The position numbers and the translations under genes are program-made. Positions 9,400-16,219 of a DNA stretch of 18,006 bases are shown here, piece by piece. The stretch is taken from NCBI GenBank assembly GCA_030592205.1, contig JAUVKA010000020.1:1-18006 (forward strand), in the 5' to 3' direction. Origin of the DNA: Bacteroidota bacterium (GTDB lineage Bacteria > Bacteroidota > Bacteroidia > Bacteroidales > UBA12481). Numbering within the stretch: the first letter of the stretch is position 1; the number at the start of each line of letters is the position of its first letter. The notes beneath the pieces were generated by a model, which was given only the letters and a program-made list of their open reading frames with translations, did no database searches and was not told the origin of the DNA.

Positions 9400-10749
9400 T
9401 TAATTTTTTTTCATATATGTTTCTATCTCCTCAACTGACCGGGGAAGGCCTGAGGATAGAATTTCACAACCATCCTCTGTTATTACTACAGTGTCTTCAA
9501 TTCGCACACCTGTTACAGAATCAGCTTTTGCCATAATGTCGCAGGCAAAAACAAAACCAACCTGTAGCGGCTCGCTTCTGTCAAACTTATCCATCCTATC
9601 ATGAACAGCCATTCCAATGCTATGATTGAATCCTCCATTCCTTATATATCCACTGAACCGTCTTTCACTTGTATCATATCCATTTTCCTTCAGCATTTGT
9701 TCTACTTTTAAACCAACATCACTAAGTGAAATTCCGGGACGATAATTATTCTGGCATGTTTCCCTTACTTTTAGTGCTAATTCGTATACTTCCTTTTGTT
9801 TCTCTGAAAACCTCCCGTTTACCGGAAAAGTTGTCGAAATATCAGCATCATAATAGTCCATATCAGGTCCACCATCCAGTATAACAAAGTCTCCATTCTC
9901 AAGAGTTCTGTCATACTGAGCATAATGACCATAGGCATGGTGTTCTGCTGACATTATGATGGTACTGAAGGCCTGCCCTTTTGCTCCTCCTGCCATGCAT
10001 ATATATTCAAACAGTGCAGCAAGCTTCACTTCTTCTGTCCCTGGTATGGTTTGTTTTATTACTCCTAAATGTGCCTCTACACCAAGTTTTGCAGCTTGAC
10101 GAAGGACATCAAGCTCTGCTTTAGATTTGATTTTTCTCAGGCCCCATACCTGTGGTGAGCAATTTTCAACCTTTGCCTGCGGGAATCTATTTTTGAGGTT
10201 TTCAACAAACTGTAATTCCCTTGTCAGTCTCCCATCCCATTCATTCTCTGTCGCAGAACGCTGGAATTTTCTGAATTTTTCACCTGAGCATTCTCCTACC
10301 AGTTCTTCAGAGCTGAATGGTGTATAGACAACAGTTTCCTTATTTACCCTTTCATTTAAATATGCGGTAAAGTTTTCAATTGGCAAATAATTTTCAATAC
10401 CTGTATATGTTACCGGATCTCTTACCAGATCAAGAGAAATATTTTCACCGTCGGCACTGCGTTCAGTGATAGTGAAAAACAGGGTACTCTTCCTGTTTTT
10501 ACCATCAATTACGAGGATTACATTGGGCATTTCGACCCCGGCAAAATACATGATGTTGTTAAACTGATAAAAATGCCCATTACCAAGAGGAACTGATGCA
10601 CCTCTGATTATTGCAATACCGTCAGGTAATTTATCCATTAGCCTCTCTCTTCTGGCTGAGTACTCTTCATTGCTAAAAGTCAATTGAGATTTAGCATCTG
10701 CTACTGAGAAACAAAGAAGAATTGCTGTAAGTATTATTATTTGTTTCAT
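9400..10749 (-). CDS. Secreted M24 family Xaa-Pro aminopeptidase (aminopeptidase P-like)
   Basis: I chose the ATG at 10749, giving 449 residues, because it starts directly at a signal peptide (MKQIIILTAILLCFSVADA, cut near KSQ). The longer frame from 10818 would add 23 polar residues and run into the preceding gene. The N-terminal creatinase-like domain covers about 25-195 and the pita-bread catalytic domain about 200-440. Metal ligands can be placed: D292 (LDGG), D303 (ADIS), H376 (FNHSIGMAVHD) and E418 (GVRIEDTVVITEDG). The fourth acidic ligand, normally Glu in a TIEPG-type strand, falls on Asp404 in FACDI, a conservative change I believe also occurs in some homologues. These dinuclear-metal enzymes remove an N-terminal residue preceding proline, complementing the M1 aminopeptidase 21 bp downstream. 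The gene lies 10 bp after the GH78 remnant. Family call strong; activity likely but not certain. Confidence 0.92.
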   Translation of the reverse strand: MKQIIILTAILLCFSVADAKSQLTFSNEEYSARRERLMDKLPDGIAIIRGASVPLGNGHFYQFNNIMYFAGVEMPNVILVIDGKNRKSTLFFTITERSADGENISLDLVRDPVTYTGIENYLPIENFTAYLNERVNKETVVYTPFSSEELVGECSGEKFRKFQRSATENEWDGRLTRELQFVENLKNRFPQAKVENCSPQVWGLRKIKSKAELDVLRQAAKLGVEAHLGVIKQTIPGTEEVKLAALFEYICMAGGAKGQAFSTIIMSAEHHAYGHYAQYDRTLENGDFVILDGGPDMDYYDADISTTFPVNGRFSEKQKEVYELALKVRETCQNNYRPGISLSDVGLKVEQMLKENGYDTSERRFSGYIRNGGFNHSIGMAVHDRMDKFDRSEPLQVGFVFACDIMAKADSVTGVRIEDTVVITEDGCEILSSGLPRSVEEIETYMKKN

Positions 10750-10759
10750 TTTCGTTTTG

Positions 10760-11524
10760 CTAGATTGATATTGAAAATAAATATTCTCCTGATCCGAGTT
10801 CGAAAACTGGATCACCATTATCTGATGGCAAGGCTTTGATTCCTTTTGCCCTGGATATTGGTATACCCCCTTCAGTAATCACAGCACCCGGGTTAGCCGG
10901 TAAATAAACCGTTGCAGTGGTATTTGTCGGATGGTTATCGTTTGTTTCAACTATATCCTTTACAAGCGTATTAAAGACTGATTCTTCCAAATCCTCCGGC
11001 ACCATTCCAAAAATGAGAGGCCAGGTCTGTGCTGCCTGGGACCCTTCGTCATAATATCCATCATCCCTGTTCAGGAATTTATTATTGAAAGCATTTTTCA
11101 CCTCAAGTGCAAGATGCTTAAATTTCTCTGCATGTTCTTCCTTTCCAAGCACCCTGGCCATTTTTTTAACCACTTGAATGTCGGCCCATCCCTGACGTTC
11201 AGGTCGCTGGGTGTCATCTGTTGGTACACCCATCTGTACATTCGAACGTTGAGATTGAACTGTGCACAGGTGGATCTGGTATCCGGTCTGTTTGCGTCCG
11301 CGTCCTTCTAAAACAATAATCCAGGTAAATCGTGGATTTTGATTATCCATTGCAATAGGGGAGGGATCGTATTCAACCAGAAGGTCCATAACAGGCCTCT
11401 TGGATAACCATTCCTTGTAATGATTTTTCATGCTTTGCAAAAGGGGGTCTGAGTCTGGCCCGGTTTGTCCGGACAACTTGAAAGAACAAAAGAGGATTGC
11501 AAGTAATAATATGGTATTTTTCAT
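10760..11524 (-). CDS. Internally deleted GH78 alpha-L-rhamnosidase remnant (open reading frame kept)
   Basis: The 254 residues look like pieces of a GH78 alpha-L-rhamnosidase, normally about 900 residues or more, joined in one frame. Residues 1-20 are a signal peptide ending SGQ. Residues about 47-86 (LLVEYDPSPIAMDNQNPRFT then GRGRKQTGYQI) match the start of the rhamnosidase N-terminal domain. Residues about 92-117 (VPTDDTQRPERQGW) match the GH78 catalytic-entry motif, usually written PTDCPQRDERLGW, with E109 in the expected acid position. Residues about 118-199 (MARVLGKEEHAEKF, then DDGYYDEGSQAAQTWPL) match a late part of the alpha-barrel. Residues about 200-254 (TNTTATVYLPAN, then LGSGEYLFSI) match the C-terminal beta domain. 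Most of the beta-sandwich domains and much of the barrel are missing, so rhamnosidase activity is very unlikely. It follows a 123-bp gap, the longest in the window, and ends 10 bp before the M24 gene. It is best treated as a decayed gene that kept its frame. Confidence 0.8.
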   Translation of the reverse strand: MKNTILLLAILFCSFKLSGQTGPDSDPLLQSMKNHYKEWLSKRPVMDLLVEYDPSPIAMDNQNPRFTWIIVLEGRGRKQTGYQIHLCTVQSQRSNVQMGVPTDDTQRPERQGWADIQVVKKMARVLGKEEHAEKFKHLALEVKNAFNNKFLNRDDGYYDEGSQAAQTWPLIFGMVPEDLEESVFNTLVKDIVETNDNHPTNTTATVYLPANPGAVITEGGIPISRAKGIKALPSDNGDPVFELGSGEYLFSISI

Positions 11525-11647
11525 TTGCGCTTTTGTTTATCAATTCAATTCTAATCATAGCTCCTATACATCACCTTCCTCACTGCTTATAGATGACTGA
11601 ATCCATATTTTATATCAGGGAGAAGGTAACCGCCTTCAATCCATTCG
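11525..11647 (-). other. Longest intergenic gap in the operon; possible secondary promoter region
   Basis: These 123 bp separate the beta-propeller gene from the GH78 remnant, whereas the other gaps are 40 bp or less. I found no clear Bacteroidota-type promoter (TAnnTTTG with an upstream TTTG). A 5-bp inverted repeat (11622-11626 with 11633-11637) lies close after the upstream stop codon but has no T tract, so it is not called a terminator. If the operon has an internal transcription start, this is the most likely place for it; that is inference from spacing only. Confidence 0.3.
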
Positions 11648-12940
11648 TTAATCTTCTTTTAATAGTTGTATTTTCTGAAACGTCATCCCATAATGGCTGC
11701 CAGGAGGATTAACACCAATACTTTCACCGTTCATGCTATCCCAATAATTTCCTGAGTAAAGCAGCCAGGCTGTTTTCCCATCTTTGCTAATGAATTTCGA
11801 TGGGATATTTACAAAATATGCTTGTTCACCAAAATTCTTCATATAGCTTACCATTTTCCATTGACCTGTAATACTATCTGATTCCAACAAATAGGTATTC
11901 ATTCTTGAGTAGGTGTTCCCGCCATCTGTTACGCACATTATATATTTTTTAAGCGGGGCATTGTAAGTGATTGTAACGCAGCCCATATTGTTATTCCATT
12001 CCAGCAAGGGCTTAATTTCTTTAAAATCATTGGTCCAGATTGGCTTTCCATTATCATCTTTTCCGCCATAGAACTCATATTTTGATGCATCATTGATATT
12101 TTCTACAGAAGGAGTTACCCTTATCAGATAAACTTGATCTCCGGTAATCCAGCTATCATTCCAGATTCCCCGACTTTTGGTGTCAAAAATATCGGCACCA
12201 TGGGCAACCATGTAGGCCTTTCCATCAGGTGAATGCTCCATGTTTTTACCAAAATCAACAAAGTGGGGTGCACCAATCTTCACAGGGTAGCCATATTTAC
12301 CGGTCTCTCCGAATAAGGGCTTAGCGGGCGTATGAGGACAAACTGTCCAGCGATGGCCATAATCAGTTGAATGTCTGAAGCCTACAAAAGGTCCTATCCA
12401 TGGCCAGTTGATGATATCATCTCCATATTGTGTCCGTCCATTGGGATCCAGGCAATAAGTGCCGTAATACCAAACACCATTATGTACTAGGGATCCGCAT
12501 GGATATCTGCCTCGATACGGGGATGCCGGGGAGCTTTTATCCAGCCCGATGCTATAGGCAGTCATACTAAGTGGATCATCCCCGATAACAACTCCCTGAC
12601 CGGTTGTTATATGCACCGAATCTACCCATGATTGTGACCAGTCTGTATAGCCATCAAGTCTTTTGGTTCTGCCGTCAGTCCAGGGAGAATACATTGTGTC
12701 ATTTTCTGCCCAACTGGGATACCAGGTATCGCCATAATGGTAACCGCTTTTTACCCCCAAAAACTTAATCCCGGTAAATTCATCTGATTGAACAAACGGA
12801 CAATCAACTGGTATCTCAGACGCCCAGACGAATGGATCAAACTTTAATATTTCAGGTCCTAGATCTACGGTTTGAGAATTTGCTGAACCAATTATGAATA
12901 CTAAAAGGATAAAAATCTGAACAAACTTAAATTTTTTCAT
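11648..12940 (-). CDS. Exported beta-propeller-like protein, possible glycosidase (DUF4185/GH43-like), family uncertain
   Basis: This 430-residue protein has a signal peptide (1-22, ending ANSQ). The mature part shows repeated beta-rich blocks with Asp, Trp and Gly turns, such as YHYGDTWYP, GFRHSTDYGHRWTV, MEHSPDGKAYMVAHGAD, GCVTITYNAPLKKYIMCVTD and GKTAWLLYSGNYW. This is how five-bladed propellers of the DUF4185/GH43-like type look, and the sugar-locus setting fits a glycosidase or glycan-binding role. No catalytic triad could be placed with confidence and I do not assign a numbered GH family. The first nine codons and part of the tenth are identical, base for base, to the start of the gene at 16203, although the mature proteins are unrelated. 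It lies 25 bp downstream of the sulfatase gene and is followed by the 123-bp gap, so it may be the last gene of an upstream sub-operon. Confidence 0.75.
   Translation of the reverse strand: MKKFKFVQIFILLVFIIGSANSQTVDLGPEILKFDPFVWASEIPVDCPFVQSDEFTGIKFLGVKSGYHYGDTWYPSWAENDTMYSPWTDGRTKRLDGYTDWSQSWVDSVHITTGQGVVIGDDPLSMTAYSIGLDKSSPASPYRGRYPCGSLVHNGVWYYGTYCLDPNGRTQYGDDIINWPWIGPFVGFRHSTDYGHRWTVCPHTPAKPLFGETGKYGYPVKIGAPHFVDFGKNMEHSPDGKAYMVAHGADIFDTKSRGIWNDSWITGDQVYLIRVTPSVENINDASKYEFYGGKDDNGKPIWTNDFKEIKPLLEWNNNMGCVTITYNAPLKKYIMCVTDGGNTYSRMNTYLLESDSITGQWKMVSYMKNFGEQAYFVNIPSKFISKDGKTAWLLYSGNYWDSMNGESIGVNPPGSHYGMTFQKIQLLKED
12913..12940 (-). repeat. 28-bp direct repeat, copy A (signal-peptide leader)
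   Basis: These 28 bases, covering the start codon and first codons (MKKFKFVQI plus one base) of the beta-propeller gene, are identical to 16176-16203. Similarity fades after residue 9: both proteins continue with hydrophobic leader residues but in different codons. No match is visible upstream of the two start codons beyond the ATG. Confidence 0.95.
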
Positions 12941-12965
12941 ACCAAGCTATTTTGTATTATTTTTC

Positions 12966-14552
12966 TTACTTACTCATTTCCTTCACTTTCTCAATCCCAA
13001 GTGGCAGCCTGTTCAGAGGTGCGCTGCGACCACTTGATTTCGATTGCTGAAGGAGTTCCTGAAGTTCCTTACGTTTGTCAGCCTCAGTGAAAAACAAGTT
13101 TGTTGTTTCACCAGGATCATTTGTAAGATTGAATAATTGACCTGTTGCATCAGGCGCAGTTTCAGGCAAAGCATACTTCTTCATTGTCCTATTTTCATAA
13201 TTATTACCACCTGATCCCATGTGGTCAAGATATTTCCAGTTACCCTGACGAATCTGAAATTCTCCACGAAAACTTTGGGTCAACAAATAAGGTCTGATCG
13301 ACTCATTCTCACTCTGAATTCCCAACATGACAGGTAACATATCATAACTATCGCTGGCGTCTTTATCCTTAAGTTTATATCCTACAACAGAAGCCAGGGT
13401 TGCAAAAATGTCTGTAGTATTTATCATCTGATCTGACACAAGACCACCCGGGAAAACACCGGGCCAACGAACTATAAATGGAACACGGTGACCACCTTCC
13501 CAGCCATCACGTTTCATTCCTCTCCAGCCTCCTGAAGCATCGTGATTGTAATCCTGACGCATCCAGTCAACATGCACAGTCTCAGCGCCGTTGTCAGAGT
13601 TGAGAATGATCATCGTGTTCTCTTCAATACCCAGTTTTTTCACAAGGGCCATAACACGGCCAACTATGACGTCTAGTTCCCAGACAAAATCACCGCGGGG
13701 ACCTGCATTAGTTGCTCCATTGAATTCGGAAGCAGGAAGTACAGGAGCGTGTGCTATCTGAGTTGATAGTACCGCAAAGAATGGTCTGTCAGGATTATTC
13801 CTACGATGGCTTGTGATAAATTCAATGGTCTTTTCGTAAAAGATTAAATCTGCATCCATAAAATTAAAGCCTTCTGCCATCCAACCCTCATCATTATCCC
13901 AGAGCCATTTGCCACCAGGGTTGGGTAGTTTTTTACGATGATGCCGTTTAGTGGCCGGTATTGGAACCATACCATTCTCGATATAAATGTACAATGGGTC
14001 AGTATTTGGACAATTGGGTGTGATGAATGATTCATCAAAGCCTCTTTCATTGGGACCATCAATAAGCGGCGTGCTTTTTTCATAATCAATCAGGAGAGAA
14101 TTTTTAAAACCACCACCCAATATCTCATTGTTTTTATCAAACCAGGTTAGACCCACATGCCATTTTCCAAAGACTCCAGTCCTGTATCCTTTAGTCCTTA
14201 ACATTTCTGCAATTGTGAGTGTTCCGGGCTTTAAATAGCTAGGCCCTCCGGGTCCCTCAAAGGCTCCTCCTCCTCTTCCTGTAGAACGATATATCTGTTG
14301 TCCGGAATAGAGTCCGTAACGTGATGGAGAACATATAGTTGATGGACTGTGTGCATCCGTGAACCTGACTCCTTCTATTGCCATCCTTTCCAGATTAGGT
14401 GTATAATATGCTGAGCTGTCATTGTAGCAGGATAAATCCCCGTATCCCAAATCATCAGTATAAATGATGATAATATTGGGCAATTCCTGTGCAATAGATG
14501 CTACCTGTCCAAAAACCAAAGCCAAAACCAGTAATATTTTCATCTTATTCAT
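12966..14552 (-). CDS. Secreted S1 family (arylsulfatase-type) sulfatase
   Basis: This 528-residue enzyme has a signal peptide (about 1-21, ending IAQ). The sulfatase signature reads CSPSRYGLYSGQ at 74-85, so C74 is the residue converted to formylglycine by an anaerobic or aerobic maturase encoded elsewhere. Calcium ligands fit D33, D34, D320 and N321; GKWHVG is at 129-134 and H268 lies in QIAHAP, both usual active-site stretches. Length and C-terminal subdomain are normal for the family. It removes sulfate esters from sugars outside the cytoplasm; the sugar position and subfamily cannot be read from motifs alone. Its ATG overlaps the stop codon of the preceding unknown gene by 4 bp (ATGA at 14549-14552), so the two are probably translationally coupled. 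The sulfatase is the clearest sign that the operon handles a sulfated glycan. Confidence 0.95.
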   Translation of the reverse strand: MNKMKILLVLALVFGQVASIAQELPNIIIIYTDDLGYGDLSCYNDSSAYYTPNLERMAIEGVRFTDAHSPSTICSPSRYGLYSGQQIYRSTGRGGGAFEGPGGPSYLKPGTLTIAEMLRTKGYRTGVFGKWHVGLTWFDKNNEILGGGFKNSLLIDYEKSTPLIDGPNERGFDESFITPNCPNTDPLYIYIENGMVPIPATKRHHRKKLPNPGGKWLWDNDEGWMAEGFNFMDADLIFYEKTIEFITSHRRNNPDRPFFAVLSTQIAHAPVLPASEFNGATNAGPRGDFVWELDVIVGRVMALVKKLGIEENTMIILNSDNGAETVHVDWMRQDYNHDASGGWRGMKRDGWEGGHRVPFIVRWPGVFPGGLVSDQMINTTDIFATLASVVGYKLKDKDASDSYDMLPVMLGIQSENESIRPYLLTQSFRGEFQIRQGNWKYLDHMGSGGNNYENRTMKKYALPETAPDATGQLFNLTNDPGETTNLFFTEADKRKELQELLQQSKSSGRSAPLNRLPLGIEKVKEMSK

Positions 14553-15487
14553 TTTTCTATTCCTTGCCTGGTAACTATAGGCACATAACCTATCTCCAGT
14601 CCAGGAGGCGGTGTCATGATCAAGGCCGGATCAATTTCTGCCAGCTCACCTATCATTGGTGGTGGGAGATATTCCCGGTCTTTTGTCCAGTTACGATGGA
14701 GCATTTCTACCCGCCTCTGCATTTCTTCACGTTCCTCTTTACTCATATCCGCATTTAGCAATGCCGGCTGATCGGCAAATCTATACCAGTAGTAGGTCAC
14801 CGTGCTGCCGTCTCCCAATTTCGCCTTGAATGGTCCAGCTACCGGACCAGGGGTTTTCCAAGAACTTTCTTTCTCGTCTGGAGTAATATAAGCCAGAGGC
14901 GTTCTTGGATCCTTATTGCTAAAATTAATATCGTGCAATTCGGTTTCAGCCGGTACATCTTCGGGTGCAACCGCAATCCACTCACCAACATCATCACCTT
15001 CTGCTTTTACCAGTTTATAATATTCAGGAAGTGTTATTACAGCACCGTTCCCGGTTTCTCTTCTTTTTATTAGATCACCCTCCCAGCGAACCCTTAGTGT
15101 AGCATTATCAGTGACATTCGCATCCATATAGGAAGTAATATTCATTAGTGCGCGTTTATCCTTGGGTATATGCTCTCCATAAAACCTCCAACTTGATCTG
15201 ACGCCTTTTTTAAACTTTTGCTGGGAAGCCCCTTTCAGATCAATGATTCCGTCAGCTGGCTCTCCTCCCTTAAACCAGGCTTCGACATCGTCCCATAGCG
15301 CCTTTTTGTTATAGACCATAAGTCGGTGTAACAGATCCGTATTACCGTCTGGTCCAACGGGGTACTGTGTTGGTGCCATACGGGCGTATCTCTGACCTTT
15401 AGAGTCAGTGGCTTCAGCGGAATGAATATGCTGCGTTTCCATCTGAAATGGTTTGTTGGCCTTTGATGGACGTTGATCTAAAAACAA
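14549..15487 (-). CDS. Unrecognised exported protein, C-terminal fragment (downstream of frameshift)
   Basis: This is the 3' part of a gene broken by a frameshift near 15526-15529. Read alone it would start at a TTG (15487) and give 312 residues without a signal peptide. The same frame stays open upstream of 15487 and reads TRASVEDPRIAGLFLDQRP, which joins smoothly to the preceding fragment if one base is restored. I do not recognise a domain. It is rich in Trp, Asp, Glu and Pro, with landmarks WFKGGEPADGIIDLKG, SSWRFYGEHIPKD, TVTYYWYRFADQPALL and a charged helix around EEREEMQRRVEML. Its stop codon overlaps the sulfatase start by 4 bp. Codons look as regular as in the neighbours, which suggests the break is recent or a sequencing error. 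Confidence 0.75.
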   Translation of the reverse strand: MFLDQRPSKANKPFQMETQHIHSAEATDSKGQRYARMAPTQYPVGPDGNTDLLHRLMVYNKKALWDDVEAWFKGGEPADGIIDLKGASQQKFKKGVRSSWRFYGEHIPKDKRALMNITSYMDANVTDNATLRVRWEGDLIKRRETGNGAVITLPEYYKLVKAEGDDVGEWIAVAPEDVPAETELHDINFSNKDPRTPLAYITPDEKESSWKTPGPVAGPFKAKLGDGSTVTYYWYRFADQPALLNADMSKEEREEMQRRVEMLHRNWTKDREYLPPPMIGELAEIDPALIMTPPPGLEIGYVPIVTRQGIEK

Positions 15488-16203
15488 GCCTGCAATTCGT
15501 GGGTCCTCAACTGATGCACGGGTCCAAAATATGGAGTAAAGAATGCAACCGGGCCTTTGAAATTTCCAGTGTTAAGAAACAAGGTCCAGCACTGATTCCC
15601 GGTAGGAACGTCTTTACCCGCCGTGGTAGATTTAGGCTCTGTGAGTGGCAAAGGCAGATACCCACTGCCAAACAATTCGCCGCAAGTACCCTGCTTCAGG
15701 TTCAGTCCATCGGGGGGCCATAACACCCATGGACTTAGCTGTGCTACACCATACTTACCTTTGGGATTATCCCAATCTCTGCCCTGACCGGCACCAGGTC
15801 CGTTTGCCCATCCGACAAAGTTAAGCTGAACCCCACCCATAATAAATTTTGGCGTTGCTGTAGCGTACTCTGTGTCGCGCCACCAGCCAAGTCCACCTTC
15901 AATGTCCGTATACAATTTTTCAACCGGCAAAGGCCCGTCGTGCTGGGGATGCATCCATGTTCCGAACAAGCCGGATTGAAAGCTCCTGCCCGGATACTCT
16001 CTAATTAAAGGATAGGCCGCGGCATACATCGAGTAGCCGGCATTAAATGATTCATCAACTTTCTCTCTTTGTGTAATCAGATATCCCCCAACATTACCTT
16101 TTCGGACCGCTTCATCTTCATAGGCTTTTTCCTGTGCCGAAGCAAGGGGGGCAAGCAGAATGCAAAGAATTATATAAATCTGAACAAACTTAAATTTTTT
16201 CAT
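15478..16203 (-). CDS. Unrecognised exported protein, N-terminal fragment (upstream of frameshift)
   Basis: This 241-residue fragment starts with a signal peptide (1-23, ending ASAQ) whose first nine codons are identical to those of the beta-propeller gene at 12940. Residues 24-226 are Gly/Trp/Pro-rich and unrecognised, with landmarks GLFGTWMHPQHDGPLP, GGLGWWRDTEYATATPKF and LSPWVLWPPDGLNLKQGTC. After F226 the frame changes: the last 15 residues are out of frame and end at a stop at 15478. With one extra T in the coding-strand run (A run at 15526-15529) it continues into the downstream fragment, giving one protein of about 551 residues (14549-16203). It follows the mutarotase gene by 16 bp and precedes the sulfatase, so it may work on the same sulfated glycan; that is inference from position. 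Confidence 0.8.
   Translation of the reverse strand: MKKFKFVQIYIILCILLAPLASAQEKAYEDEAVRKGNVGGYLITQREKVDESFNAGYSMYAAAYPLIREYPGRSFQSGLFGTWMHPQHDGPLPVEKLYTDIEGGLGWWRDTEYATATPKFIMGGVQLNFVGWANGPGAGQGRDWDNPKGKYGVAQLSPWVLWPPDGLNLKQGTCGELFGSGYLPLPLTEPKSTTAGKDVPTGNQCWTLFLNTGNFKGPVAFFTPYFGPVHQLRTHELQACF
15526..15529 (-). other. Probable one-base deletion (frameshift site) in an A/T homopolymer
   Basis: The plus strand has AAAA here (TTTT in the coding direction, in codons TAT TTT). Adding one base changes the reading from F-G-P-V-H to F-W-T-R-A-S-V-E-D-P-R and joins two open frames without any further change. A homopolymer is a usual place for both sequencing error and slippage mutation. Confidence 0.8.
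16176..16203 (-). repeat. 28-bp direct repeat, copy B (signal-peptide leader)
   Basis: Identical to 12913-12940. It covers the ATG and the codons for MKKFKFVQI of the frameshifted unknown gene. The proteins diverge after this point (the next residue is Tyr here, Phe in copy A), and the mature parts have no visible similarity. Confidence 0.95.
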
Positions 16204-16219
16204 GCCTTATGTGTGATAA

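Noticed and set aside
10750..10818. Upstream in-frame extension of the M24 peptidase gene by 23 codons to an ATG at 10818
   Set aside because: It would bury the signal peptide behind a polar stretch and overlap the GH78 remnant; the ATG at 10749 starts exactly at the leader.
11373..11558. 61-codon minus-strand ORF with an AGGAG-like motif before its ATG at 11558
   Set aside because: It overlaps the GH78 remnant out of frame, and its protein has no leader or recognisable motif, while the overlapped frame matches GH78 pieces.
11622..11637. Inverted repeat (5-bp stem, 6-base loop) in the 123-bp gap, considered as a terminator
   Set aside because: Stem is short and no T run follows in the direction of transcription.
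11587..11661. Short minus-strand open stretch after the beta-propeller stop that reads like a protein C-terminus (INEWIEGGYLLPD)
   Set aside because: Only about 24 codons between stops, no start of its own and no family match; it may be a gene relic but cannot be supported.
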